A DNA stretch of 64,000 bases. It comes from JAFGAV01 sp041479055. Lineage in GTDB: Bacteria; Acidobacteriota; Aminicenantia; Aminicenantales; JAFGAV01. The stretch lies in the NCBI GenBank assembly GCA_963702835.1, contig OY969762.1:372001-436000 (forward strand), written 5' to 3'. Positions 23,922-32,033 of this stretch are shown here, in pieces; positions within the stretch are counted from its first letter, which is position 1, and each line of letters begins with the position of its first letter. The notes below the pieces were generated by a model. It worked only from the letters and a program-made list of their open reading frames with translations. It was not told the origin of the DNA and did not search any database. The position numbers and the translations under genes are program-made.

Positions 23922-25523
23922 ATGAAAAAAATCAGTTTCTCCCTCCTGGCCGTTTTTTTCGGGCTCAGCCTTTTGACCACGTTGGCCGGCCTGCCCATGA
24001 GCGGCAGGCTGCAGGAGGAAAAACCGAAGCCCGGCGGGACGCTGCACCTGAAGCCTTTCACCAACACTCTCAATATCAACCTCGACCCGGCCAAGGAAGC
24101 GGATGTTTTCCTGTTGGAGCAGCTCTATGACGGGCTTGTCCGTTTGGACAAGGACCTGAACGTCGCGCCCGCCTTGGCCGAATATTGGACCATCTCCCCG
24201 GACGGGAAAACCTCGACTTTTTACCTCAGGCGGGGAGTCCAGTTCCACAATGGACAGGAGCTGACCAGCGAGGACGTCAAATTCTCCTTGGAGCGGCTCC
24301 TCGACCCCAAAGTCTCTTCTCCCTATTCCTATGTTTTCATGAACCATGTCGTCGGCGCCAAGGAATTCTGGGATGGCCGTGCTCCGGCCGTCTCCGGCTT
24401 CAAGGCGGTGGATCGTTATGTCTTCGAGATCCAGTGGACGAATCCCTTTGTTTCCAGCCTCTACCTGCTGAGCCTGTACTACTGCAAAGTGGTGCCCCGC
24501 GATCTGGTTCGGGCGCGGGGTGATGGGTTCTTCTGGAGGCCCGTGGGCAGCGGCCCTTTTAAGTTCACCTATTGGCTGCGGAGCAATCGTCTGGATGTGG
24601 TGGGTGTGCGCCTGGAAAGAAACCCGCGCTATTTCGGCGGCCCTCCCTACCTGGAGGCCGTGGAATACAGCCCTTTCTTCACCCTGGATCATTTTCGGAA
24701 CAAAGAGATCGATATCATTCCTTTTCTCTCGGAAGGTCTGGCCGAATCCGACTGCCAAATCCAGAAGGAAGGTTCCCTGGATGGCATCTTTCTGGGCATG
24801 AGCTGTCAGCAGCCCCCCCTGGACAATCCCCTGGTCCGGCGAGCCGTTTCGCTCGTGGTCGACCGGCGCCGCATCGCCCAGGAGGCGACCTCCAGTGAAT
24901 CCCTCCCCCAGCTCATCGATAACTTCATCCCGGCCCAGCTGCCCGGTTTCTGCCCTTCGGATAAATCTTGGAGCAATAATATCGAAGAGGCCAGACAACT
25001 TCTGCGGCGGGAAGGCTATCCGGGGGAAAAAGACCTGCCCCCCCTAGTCCTCTACGCCCGATTGCCCCGTCGGGATTCTTATTACAGAATTTTTGGGGAA
25101 CTGCAAAAGCAGCTGGAGGACCTGGGCTTCCGCCTGTCCTTGCGCTATTTCCGGGAGGATAGGGAAATCCTAGAGCTGAAAAAGCCTTACCTGATCCTGG
25201 TTGAGTGGCGCATAGATTCGCCTGACGCCGATAACATCATCCGGCCTCAGTTCTATTCCCAATCACCCAAGAACCTGACCCGCTATTCGAACGCCTTGTT
25301 CGACCAATGGCTGGATAAGGCCGCGGCCCAGAGGAGCTGGTCCAAGCGGATTGATATCTTTCAACAGGCTGAGGGCCTCTTATTCAAAGATATCCCGGCC
25401 GTGCCGCTCTTCTCCAACCTGCGCCGGATGGCCATCCAGCCGTATGTCCGGGGAGTGGAGGTTCCGCCCCTCGGTTTTTCTCACCTGGATACGACCAAGA
25501 TCTGGATCAGCAAGGGAGACTGA
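23922..25523 (+). CDS. Peptide/nickel-type ABC transporter substrate-binding protein (SBP_bac_5)
   Basis: A 533-residue periplasmic solute-binding protein. The N-terminal hydrophobic stretch FSLLAVFFGLSLLTTLAGLP is the signal. The family blocks are LYDGLVRLDKDLNVAPALAE, YLRRGVQFHNGQELTSEDVK, SLERLLDPK and PVGSGPFKFT. It ends normally. No permease or ATPase gene is adjacent; instead a histidine kinase and a sigma-54 activator follow directly (10 bases to the kinase). So this protein may act as the ligand sensor for the kinase rather than feed a transporter. It has a sigma-54 promoter, so its expression would be activated by the downstream regulator. Confidence 0.9.
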   Translation: MKKISFSLLAVFFGLSLLTTLAGLPMSGRLQEEKPKPGGTLHLKPFTNTLNINLDPAKEADVFLLEQLYDGLVRLDKDLNVAPALAEYWTISPDGKTSTFYLRRGVQFHNGQELTSEDVKFSLERLLDPKVSSPYSYVFMNHVVGAKEFWDGRAPAVSGFKAVDRYVFEIQWTNPFVSSLYLLSLYYCKVVPRDLVRARGDGFFWRPVGSGPFKFTYWLRSNRLDVVGVRLERNPRYFGGPPYLEAVEYSPFFTLDHFRNKEIDIIPFLSEGLAESDCQIQKEGSLDGIFLGMSCQQPPLDNPLVRRAVSLVVDRRRIAQEATSSESLPQLIDNFIPAQLPGFCPSDKSWSNNIEEARQLLRREGYPGEKDLPPLVLYARLPRRDSYYRIFGELQKQLEDLGFRLSLRYFREDREILELKKPYLILVEWRIDSPDADNIIRPQFYSQSPKNLTRYSNALFDQWLDKAAAQRSWSKRIDIFQQAEGLLFKDIPAVPLFSNLRRMAIQPYVRGVEVPPLGFSHLDTTKIWISKGD

Positions 25524-25533
25524 GGGGATAAAG

Positions 25534-26985
25534 GTGCGGCTGACTCTTTATCAGCGATTTCTGACCTCCAACCTGCTCCTCCTTATCCTGCTGGTGGGGG
25601 CCATCCTCCTGGTCATAGACAAAAGGGAATCGGACGCGGCCTTCGAAGAATCCCGGAGGCGGAGCATTCTCATTGCCCAAAACCTGGCCAACTTGAACCT
25701 GGACCCGCTGTTTTTCTACGACTTGGAGGCCATCAAGAAGAACATAGAGGATCGGATCGACAACTCTCTGCTGTATGTTATTTTCTATGACCGCTTCTTC
25801 GCCCCCCTGGTGAGCAGCGACTTGGTCAAACAGCATGAAGACATTTTCTGCTGCAGCCGGCTGATGCCCGATGCCGCGCCGGACAGCTATGCCTTCGCCT
25901 CGCGGACGCTGGAACGGAACGGCCGGCGGGTGCGCCTGTTGGAGGCCGAGGTTCCCATCTACGCCCGCGGCTCGGCCACCCGCTGGGGATCGATCAAGGT
26001 GGGGATATCGCTCGAGGATATGCATTCCCGAATCCGAAGGACCCGTCAGGTTCTCATTCTCATCGGCTTGGCCGGCCTTCTGTTCGGGGCGGCCGGTGCC
26101 GCGTTTCTGGCCCGTCGCATCTCCGGGCCCATTAAAGACCTGGCCAAGGGCACGGTCCGGATCTCGAAGGGGGATTTTTCTCGTCGGATCGTCCTGCATT
26201 CCAAGGACGAGATCGGCGAGTTGGCCTCCAGCTTCAACGCCATGAGCGAGAAGCTCCAGCAGACCCAGCGCGAGAAGGAGGAGGCCAACCGGAAGCTCAT
26301 CCAAGCCGAGAAATTGGCCTCCATCGGCCGGATCGCGGCCACCATCGCCCATGAAATCCGCAACCCCCTCACTTCCGTCAAGCTGAACATTCAGAAGCTG
26401 GCTCAGGCCGAGCGGCTGGAGGAGACGGAGCGCGAACACCTGGCCCTATCCCAGGAGGGCATCAACCAGATCGAGAAGTTCGTCAAAGGCTTCCTCAACT
26501 ACACCCGGGTAACGGACTTGAGCCTCAACCGTTTTTCCGTGGAGCAGATCCTGGAGGAATCGCTGAAAATGCTGCGCGATGCATTCGGGAATAAACGGGT
26601 GAAGGTGGAGAGGAACTATCAGCCCGGCCTGCCCGAGATCATGGCCGACGGCGACAAGCTGAGGGACGTCTTCACCAATATTCTGCGGAACGCGCTGGAA
26701 GCGGTCGAAGAGGGAGGCTGGGTCCGGGTAACTCTGTCCCGCCTCGAGGACAATGACCAAGGGCCTCTCCGGATCAGGGTCGAGGACAACGGCCCGGGCA
26801 TCCCGGAGGAGCTATGGGAAACCGTCTTCGAGCCCTTCTTCACCACCAAGCCCACCGGCGTGGGCCTGGGCCTGGCCAACGCCCGCAAGATCCTGGAACA
26901 ACACCAGGGCACCATTGGGGTGGTCAGGACAGACGGCCGGAGGACCGCCCTAGAAATTCATCTGCCACTCGAGGGGGGAACATGA
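25534..26985 (+). CDS. Sensor histidine kinase (partner of the NtrC-type regulator)
   Basis: A 483-residue membrane kinase. TM1 (residues ~9-26) and TM2 (~170-190) bracket a periplasmic sensor of about 140 residues. A HAMP domain (ARRISGPIKDLAKGTVRISKG) leads to a short coiled coil and the HisKA box EKLASIGRIAATIAHEIRNP with His273. The ATPase part has NILRNALEAV (N box), EDNGPGIP (G1) and GVGLGLANA (G2). The start is GTG 25534 with GAGGGG before it. It overlaps the regulator (ATGA). It probably senses periplasmic peptide or solute with the preceding binding protein. Confidence 0.93.
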   Translation: MRLTLYQRFLTSNLLLLILLVGAILLVIDKRESDAAFEESRRRSILIAQNLANLNLDPLFFYDLEAIKKNIEDRIDNSLLYVIFYDRFFAPLVSSDLVKQHEDIFCCSRLMPDAAPDSYAFASRTLERNGRRVRLLEAEVPIYARGSATRWGSIKVGISLEDMHSRIRRTRQVLILIGLAGLLFGAAGAAFLARRISGPIKDLAKGTVRISKGDFSRRIVLHSKDEIGELASSFNAMSEKLQQTQREKEEANRKLIQAEKLASIGRIAATIAHEIRNPLTSVKLNIQKLAQAERLEETEREHLALSQEGINQIEKFVKGFLNYTRVTDLSLNRFSVEQILEESLKMLRDAFGNKRVKVERNYQPGLPEIMADGDKLRDVFTNILRNALEAVEEGGWVRVTLSRLEDNDQGPLRIRVEDNGPGIPEELWETVFEPFFTTKPTGVGLGLANARKILEQHQGTIGVVRTDGRRTALEIHLPLEGGT

Positions 26986-28334
26986 GATCCGTACTCATCA
27001 TTGATGACGATTCGCTCATCCGCAAAACCCTGGCCTCTCATCTCAGCCGTCAGGGGTTTGAGGTTCATCAGGCGGAGACCGGGGAGGCCGGTCTCCTGGA
27101 AGTCAAGGAGTCCTCGCCGGACCTTGTTCTTCTGGACATCCGGCTGCCCGACATCAACGGGCTGGAGGTGCTGCGGCGCATCAAGCAGATTACCCCCAAG
27201 CCTTGCGTTCTGGTCATGACGGCCTATGACGATATGAAGACGACGGTGGAGGCCGTCCAGCAGGGCGCCTTCGAGTATCTGGTCAAGCCGTTGGATTATG
27301 TTGCCCTGGACCTGACCATCAACAAAGCCTTTCAGATCAAAAAGCTGGAGGATAAGGTCAGTTACCTGGTTGCGGAAAAACAGAAAGAGTATACCATCGA
27401 CAATATCATCGGCCGCTCGGTCCAAATGCGGGAAGTCTTCAAACTCATCGGCTCGGTGGCGGTCTCCCGGACGAATGTCCTCATCCAGGGAGACAGCGGG
27501 ACCGGCAAAGAGCTGGTGGCCAAGGCCATCCATTACAACAGCCCCTTTCGTGACGAGCCGTTCATTGTCATCAATTGTTCGGCCATTTCCGACACCCTGC
27601 TGGAGAGCGAGCTGTTCGGACATGTCAAGGGCGCTTTCACCGACGCCGTCTGCGAGACCAAAGGCAAATTCGAGATCGCCGGCAAGGGCACTCTCTTCTT
27701 GGACGAGGTCGGAGACGTGTCCCCCAACCTGCAGTCCAAGCTGTTGCGGGTCATCGAGACGCGCGACTTCATGAAGGTCGGGGGAGAGAAAGTGCTCAAG
27801 ACCGAGGCCAGGATTATTGCCGCCACTAACCAAAACCTCAAGTCGCTCATCGATAAGGGCCGTTTCCGGGAAGACCTCTATTATCGCTTGAAAGTGGTGG
27901 AGATCGACCTTCCCCCCCTGCGGGACAGGCGCGAAGACATACCCGAATTGGTGGTCTACCTTCTGGAAAAGATCAACCGGGAGCTGAGGAAGACCGTCCG
28001 CAAGGTCCCCGACGAGGTGATGAAGCTCTTAATGGAACTGCCCTGGAAGGGCAACGTCCGGGAACTGGAGAACGCCCTGACCAGGGCCGTTATCCTGGCC
28101 AAGGGCGACATCATCCTCAAGGAGAACCTGCCCCTGGAGACAGTGGATGAAAAAGTGATCCGACGCGAACTGGTTCCCCTGAAGGACGTGGAGAAATCCT
28201 ATATCCAGTATGTGCTGAACATGGCCAAGGGCAACAAAACGCGGACCTGCCAGATTCTTCAGATAAGCCGTCCGACCCTGGATAAAAAGATCAGAGAATA
28301 CAAGCTTGAGGTGGCATCTTCGGCAATCCTGTAA
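26982..28334 (+). CDS. NtrC-family sigma-54-dependent response regulator
   Basis: A 450-residue enhancer-binding activator. The receiver has the acidic pocket IIDDD and phospho-acceptor Asp52 (LLDIRLPD). The AAA+ domain has Walker A GDSGTGKE (170-177) and the sigma-54 contact loop GAFTDA (217-222), where the canonical motif is GAFTGA. Walker B is LFLDEVGD. The Fis-type HTH at the C-terminus reads NKTRTCQILQISRPTLDKKI. Phosphorylation by the upstream kinase would trigger open-complex formation at the three -24/-12 promoters nearby. ATGA overlap with the kinase indicates coupled translation. Confidence 0.95.
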   Translation: MRSVLIIDDDSLIRKTLASHLSRQGFEVHQAETGEAGLLEVKESSPDLVLLDIRLPDINGLEVLRRIKQITPKPCVLVMTAYDDMKTTVEAVQQGAFEYLVKPLDYVALDLTINKAFQIKKLEDKVSYLVAEKQKEYTIDNIIGRSVQMREVFKLIGSVAVSRTNVLIQGDSGTGKELVAKAIHYNSPFRDEPFIVINCSAISDTLLESELFGHVKGAFTDAVCETKGKFEIAGKGTLFLDEVGDVSPNLQSKLLRVIETRDFMKVGGEKVLKTEARIIAATNQNLKSLIDKGRFREDLYYRLKVVEIDLPPLRDRREDIPELVVYLLEKINRELRKTVRKVPDEVMKLLMELPWKGNVRELENALTRAVILAKGDIILKENLPLETVDEKVIRRELVPLKDVEKSYIQYVLNMAKGNKTRTCQILQISRPTLDKKIREYKLEVASSAIL

Positions 28335-28346
28335 ACTCTTTTTTCA
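28330..28346 (+). promoter_or_regulatory. Candidate enhancer dyad 2 (TGTAA-N7-TTTCA)
   Basis: TGTAA ACTCTTT TTTCA overlaps the stop codon of the regulator gene. One position of the second half differs from TTACA. A further TGTAA occurs at 28352. It lies about 85 bases upstream of the sigma-54 promoter at 28429. Confidence 0.3.
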
Positions 28347-28428
28347 ATATCTGTAAAGCTATAGGGATGAAGATCTTAAGTTTGTGTCGCGGGCCGGGTT
28401 GAACCCCCCTGGATGAGGCCCGATGGTG

Positions 28429-28445
28429 TTGGCACAAAATTTGCA
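28429..28445 (+). promoter_or_regulatory. Sigma-54 (-24/-12) promoter of the receiver gene
   Basis: TTGGCACAAAATTTGCA, a perfect match to the consensus TTGGCAC-N5-TTGCA with GG and GC 10 bases apart. Transcription would begin near 28456, 17 bases before ATG 28473. Confidence 0.85.
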
Positions 28446-28472
28446 GAAGCTAGATTGGAAGGAAAAATAGAA

Positions 28473-28859
28473 ATGTTGAGCAAGAAGATCATTGTGGTCG
28501 AGGATGAAGAATCCATCCGCAAGACCTTTAATCTTATCCTGAATGAAAAGTACAGGGTCTATCTGGCCAAGGACGGACAGGAAGCGGTGCGACGATTCCA
28601 TGCGGTCCGCCCGGACCTTCTCATTGTGGACCTCAAGCTCCCGGACATAAACGGTCTGGAGCTCATCGCGCAGTTCAGGGAATTGGGCTACAGGGGCGAA
28701 GCGATTCTCATCTCCGCCTTCCCGGATCTGGTCAACATAGAACAGCTCACCCGCCATTCTGTCAGCCACTTCTTCGTCAAACCCCTGGACCTGGACGTCC
28801 TCTCCCGCTCCATCGACTTCCTCCTAACTCCCAAGGTTGACCCCGAAAAACGGGTGTAA
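28473..28859 (+). CDS. Single-domain response regulator (CheY-like receiver)
   Basis: A 128-residue receiver without output domain. VVEDEES provides the acidic pocket, Asp53 (IVDLKLPD) is the phospho-acceptor, and Lys in FFVKPLD closes the site. The ATG at 28473 is required because the sigma-54 promoter occupies the upstream in-frame codons; GGAAGG is the ribosome site. Being a target of the sigma-54 activator immediately upstream, it could feed back on the kinase as a phosphate sink or carry the signal to another protein. No partner is visible. Confidence 0.9.
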   Translation: MLSKKIIVVEDEESIRKTFNLILNEKYRVYLAKDGQEAVRRFHAVRPDLLIVDLKLPDINGLELIAQFRELGYRGEAILISAFPDLVNIEQLTRHSVSHFFVKPLDLDVLSRSIDFLLTPKVDPEKRV

Positions 28860-28884
28860 GAGCGCGGCCCTCCCCTCGGCTCTG

Positions 28885-28902
28885 CCGGGTAGACCCGGTT
28901 TT
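28885..28902 (+). terminator. Terminator after the receiver gene
   Basis: CCGGG, loop TAGA, CCCGG, followed by TTTT. It lies 25 bases after the stop. Confidence 0.65.
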
Positions 28903-28948
28903 CCATACTTACCCCCTCTCCCCCCTAACGATTTAGGGAGATAAAGGT

Positions 28949-28986
28949 AGACGTCTCCGGAAAGGCGAACTATTCCGGAGACGTCT
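28949..28986. terminator. Perfect 14-bp inverted repeat, second terminator or RNA hairpin
   Basis: AGACGTCTCCGGAA (28949-28962), loop of 10, TTCCGGAGACGTCT (28973-28986), followed by an A+T-rich stretch rather than a clean T-run. The symmetry could also be a protein-binding palindrome around GACGTC. Confidence 0.6.
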
Positions 28987-29067
28987 TCTAATTTATTATA
29001 AGTAGGACCTCAGATTGTCTATTTTTTTCCCAAACATAACCTAATCAATAAAAAAAAATTAATAATT

Positions 29068-29084
29068 TGTAAATAAACTTTATA
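29068..29084 (+). promoter_or_regulatory. Candidate enhancer dyad 3 (TGTAA-N7-TTATA)
   Basis: TGTAA ATAAACT TTATA, one change from dyad 1, about 40 bases upstream of the third sigma-54 promoter. Confidence 0.45.
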
Positions 29085-29121
29085 GTTTAGTTTTATATTC
29101 CTAGAAAATAAGCTGTTTCAT

Positions 29122-29138
29122 TTGGCACAGAAAATGCA
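29122..29138 (+). promoter_or_regulatory. Sigma-54 (-24/-12) promoter of an intergenic transcript
   Basis: TTGGCACAGAAAATGCA. GG (29124-29125) and GC (29136-29137) are 10 bases apart; the -24 half is a perfect TTGGCAC. No ORF starts nearby; a hairpin-rich unit ending in a terminator follows. Confidence 0.75.
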
Positions 29139-29147
29139 TATTTTGAT

Positions 29148-29252
29148 GGCAGAGAAGTGAGGCTAGTGCCTCCAAACTCATACATTCCCTCCTTTCAGTG
29201 TGGAGGCGGATGACGGGACTTGATACCCCCCCCGTCTTTCGCCTCCCTTTTT
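29148..29252 (+). ncRNA. Putative sigma-54-dependent small RNA (about 105 nt)
   Basis: The unit starts about 11 bases after the -12 element and ends at a strong terminator. Stem 1 is GAGGC-TAGT-GCCTC (29159-29172). A single-stranded pyrimidine-rich linker follows with CCCTCC (29187-29192), complementary to a Shine-Dalgarno core. Stem 2 is the terminator. There is no convincing ORF with a ribosome site, because the only ATG sits inside the terminator stem. The layout of a regulated promoter, an exposed anti-SD patch and a terminator is that of a trans-acting regulatory RNA. Targets are unknown, and transcription is inferred from sequence only. Confidence 0.6.
29202..29252 (+). terminator. Terminator of the putative small RNA
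   Basis: GGAGGCG (29202-29208) pairs with CGCCTCC (29240-29246), and inner GACGGG (29212-29217) with CCCGTC (29231-29236), then T5. Confidence 0.8.
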
Positions 29253-29304
29253 ATTCGTTTATAATAATGCGCCGTATAAGCTAGAGAGGAATTTCATCAG
29301 AATT

Positions 29305-30498
29305 TTGTGGCTGAGCCTGGTTTGCCTGTTGGCCCTCGTCGCTTATTTTTTTTGGGAGAAAATATCCCTGGACGGCTGCCGCCGCCGGCTTCCCCTAAGG
29401 GTTGCCGTCACCGGCACCCGAGGGAAGTCCTCCGTGGCCAGGCTCATCGCTGCCGCGCTGAGAGGCTCGGGCCACAGGGTGGTGGCCAGGACCACGGGCT
29501 CGCGCCCGGCCGTGATTTTGCCGGACGGCAGCGAGCGAGAAATTGAAAGAAAAGGCTCACCCTCGCTGCTCGAGGGCAAAGCCTTAATGCATCTGGCCCG
29601 GAAGCTCAAGGCCGATACGGTCGTGGCCGAGCTTATGAGCATCAACCCGGAATATCTGGCCGTTGAAGCAGGGCGTATTTTCAAGCCCTCCATCCTGGCT
29701 TTGACCAATGTCCGTCTCGACCACCTTGATATCATGGGCCGGACAAGAGAAGAGATCGCTCGGAGCTTGGCCGCGGCCATTCCACCGGAGAGCACGGTCT
29801 TTATTCCGGCGGGGGAATGCCTGACAATTTTTGAAAAAAAGGCGAAGAAAGTTGGAACCCGCCTCATCAAAGTTCCGCTGCGCAAAGGCGGGCCATGCCT
29901 CTCCGGCCGGAAAATCGGCCGGCTCTATGATTTTCCCGAGAACACCAGCCTGGCCTTGGCCGTGGCCGGGGCGTGCGGAGTGAGCGGGAAGGCCGCCAGG
30001 AAGGCCATGGCCGGGGCCCATCCCGACTTAGGTGCCCTTCGGGCTTGGAAAGTCAGGTTCGGCCGGCCTCCTCGGGTCTGGCGGTGTTTGAGCGCTTTTG
30101 CCGCCAACGACCCGGAGTCAACAAGCATTATTCTGGCCAAGCTCAAAAAGGCCCACTTTCTAAAGAAGGGCCGTCGCCTTCTTCTGCTGAACCTGCGGGA
30201 AGACAGGCCGGACCGAACCCGGCAATGGCTGGAGGCGGCGGGGCAGGGTTATTTCAAGGAATTCGACAGGCTGGCCGTCAGCGGAGCGCCACGGGCCTTG
30301 GAACGCAGGCTGGCCAAAGTTCAACCGGTGGCCGGGCCTCCGCTTACCGTGGTTTCGGATGAAGATCCATTGGCCGTCATGAACAAGCTTCTGGGAGAAG
30401 AGACAGGGGGAGGGCTCCTCGTCGGAGTGGGCAATATCGGCGGGCTGGGCCGCAGCCTGGTCGAGCTATGGGAGCGGATAGGGGAAGCCTTTGATTGA
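29305..30498 (+). CDS. pgsB: Poly-gamma-glutamate synthase PgsB/CapB
   Basis: A 397-residue membrane-anchored Mur-ligase-like amide ligase that polymerises glutamate. One N-terminal TM helix (WLSLVCLLALVAYFFW) precedes the Walker A motif VTGTRGKSSVARL. Also conserved are ELMSINPEY and LTNVRLDHLDIMG. It is the ATPase of the PgsBCA/CapBCA complex at the inner membrane. The start is probably TTG 29305, with AGAGAGGA 14 bases upstream; this choice is uncertain. It overlaps pgsC by 8 bases. A TATAAT at 29260 could be its -10 element. Confidence 0.93.
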   Translation: MWLSLVCLLALVAYFFWEKISLDGCRRRLPLRVAVTGTRGKSSVARLIAAALRGSGHRVVARTTGSRPAVILPDGSEREIERKGSPSLLEGKALMHLARKLKADTVVAELMSINPEYLAVEAGRIFKPSILALTNVRLDHLDIMGRTREEIARSLAAAIPPESTVFIPAGECLTIFEKKAKKVGTRLIKVPLRKGGPCLSGRKIGRLYDFPENTSLALAVAGACGVSGKAARKAMAGAHPDLGALRAWKVRFGRPPRVWRCLSAFAANDPESTSIILAKLKKAHFLKKGRRLLLLNLREDRPDRTRQWLEAAGQGYFKEFDRLAVSGAPRALERRLAKVQPVAGPPLTVVSDEDPLAVMNKLLGEETGGGLLVGVGNIGGLGRSLVELWERIGEAFD

Positions 30499-30922
30499 AA
30501 CCCTGTTCATCGGCCTAGTTGCCTCTCTTGTCTATGCCGAGAGGACGGGCCTTTATCCGGGCGGTATCATCGTTCCCGCCTACCTGGCTTTCTATCTTAA
30601 TCAGCCGGCCCGGGTCGCGGCCACTCTTGTGGCCGCCCTCCTGGCCCTAGCCACTTATAAAATCCTGGCCCGCTTTTTTCTTCTCTTCGGCCGGCGCCGG
30701 TTTGTGCTCATGCTCCTGCTGGGCGGGTTGTGGGCTCAGGCCGGCCTGCTGCTCTTAGCCGGGGTCGTACCAGCTCCGCTGGAAGCTCGGGTCATCGGCT
30801 GGGTCATCCCCGGCCTCCTGGCCAACAACCTCGAACGTCAAAAACCCTTGCCCACCCTGGCCTCTTGCCTGACGGTTTCTGTCTTCACCTGGTTCCTGGC
30901 CAGGCTGTTCAATTTGTTGTAA
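30491..30922 (+). CDS. pgsC: Poly-gamma-glutamate biosynthesis protein PgsC/CapC
   Basis: A 143-residue integral membrane protein of about four helices. It carries the conserved front YAERTGLYPGGIIVPAYLAF and the end LASCLTVSVFTWFLARL. PgsC works with PgsB in chain synthesis and export. It begins with TTG 30491 inside pgsB. The length agrees with the family (about 145-150). Confidence 0.93.
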   Translation: MIETLFIGLVASLVYAERTGLYPGGIIVPAYLAFYLNQPARVAATLVAALLALATYKILARFFLLFGRRRFVLMLLLGGLWAQAGLLLLAGVVPAPLEARVIGWVIPGLLANNLERQKPLPTLASCLTVSVFTWFLARLFNLL

Positions 30923-30929
30923 GGAAAAC

Positions 30930-32033
30930 ATGAAGACGATAGACCCTGCTGTTCGGAGGAACCGGGCCGGCGGTGACCTGCTGATCTATGGCCTGGCCCT
31001 CCTGAGCCTTGTTGTTTTTATCCTGGCCCAGAGCCTGGCCGGAGGCGGTTCCGGCCGGCTTCGGACCCGGATGCACCAGGCCGCTACGATTATGGACAAG
31101 GCCAGGCTGTCCCTTCTCGCCTGCCGGCAGGAGAAAGGGCTGGCCCTGGACCCGGCCCTCGATATCAACGGAACGGGATTGATCGGCCTGAGATATTCCT
31201 CCATCACCACCTCCCTCGGTATCCTGGAAGCCAAGCGAACCTCGGCCAATCCGGATATGGCCGCGCTCATCGTCCGGCTCCTGGACGAAGCGGGAATCAA
31301 GCCGGGCGATTCGGTGGCCATAGGCGCTTCGAGCTCCTTCCCGGCCCTTATCCTGGCCGCCTTGAGCGCCTGCCAGGCCCTGGGGGTCGAGCCCGTGCTC
31401 ATCTGCTCGCTGGGCGCCTCCCAGTACGGCGCCAACGACCCCGCCTTTACCTGGCTGGACATGATGGACTGTTTGAGGGCGGCCGGGATCGTGGATATCC
31501 GCCCGGCGGCGGTATCCATCGGTGGGGATTCCGATGCGGGCCACAACATGAACCCCCAGGGGCGCGATTTGCTCCTCCAAGGCATCCGGAGCCGGGGGCT
31601 CTATCTCTTGGAAGAGCCGGACCTGGCCGCCAATGTCGCAGCCCGGATGAGGATCTATGGGCAGGCAGCCGGCCGGGGCGGCATCAGGGCCTTTATCAAC
31701 GTCGGCGGAAGCTGGGCCAACATGGGAACAGATCAGAGGGTGCTCGAAATCAAGCCCGGCTTGGCCAAGCTCAGGGCCATCCCTCCGGCCGGCAGACGGG
31801 GGGTCCTCTTCGAAATGGCCGGCCGAGGCATCCCCGTCATCCACCTTCTTTATGTCAAGGGTTTGGCTAAGGCCAACGGCCTGCCCTGGGACCCTTCGCC
31901 GCTTCCCCAGCCCGGCCAGTCTCCCTTGTATGCCATGACACCGGGCAGAAGTCCGCTGTTCATAGCCATGGGGATAGGTTATCTCTTGCTGACGGCTGTC
32001 GGCTTGTTCTTAGCCGGACGGAATTATTCATAG
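30930..32033 (+). CDS. Poly-gamma-glutamate system protein (PgsW type)
   Basis: A 367-residue protein with TM helices at both ends (residues ~18-38 and ~343-361) and a large domain between. The middle contains GDSVAIGASSSFPALILAA, CSLGASQYGANDP and FINVGGSWANMG. This matches the 'poly-gamma-glutamate system protein' family found beside pgsBC in some Gram-negative loci, which replaces the usual PgsA. Its biochemical role is not known to me. The gene follows pgsC by 7 bases and its tail overlaps the convergent M14 gene by 10 bases. Confidence 0.85.
   Translation: MKTIDPAVRRNRAGGDLLIYGLALLSLVVFILAQSLAGGGSGRLRTRMHQAATIMDKARLSLLACRQEKGLALDPALDINGTGLIGLRYSSITTSLGILEAKRTSANPDMAALIVRLLDEAGIKPGDSVAIGASSSFPALILAALSACQALGVEPVLICSLGASQYGANDPAFTWLDMMDCLRAAGIVDIRPAAVSIGGDSDAGHNMNPQGRDLLLQGIRSRGLYLLEEPDLAANVAARMRIYGQAAGRGGIRAFINVGGSWANMGTDQRVLEIKPGLAKLRAIPPAGRRGVLFEMAGRGIPVIHLLYVKGLAKANGLPWDPSPLPQPGQSPLYAMTPGRSPLFIAMGIGYLLLTAVGLFLAGRNYS

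Noticed and set aside
25351..25533. N-terminal extension of the histidine kinase within the binding-protein gene
   Set aside because: The extra residues are a shadow of the binding protein; GTG 25534 with GAGGGG and the TM1 helix fit a true start.
29210..29290. ORF from an ATG in the small RNA terminator (29210) toward pgsB
   Set aside because: The ATG is three bases after a GGAGG that belongs to the terminator stem, and the peptide is unlike any coding sequence here.
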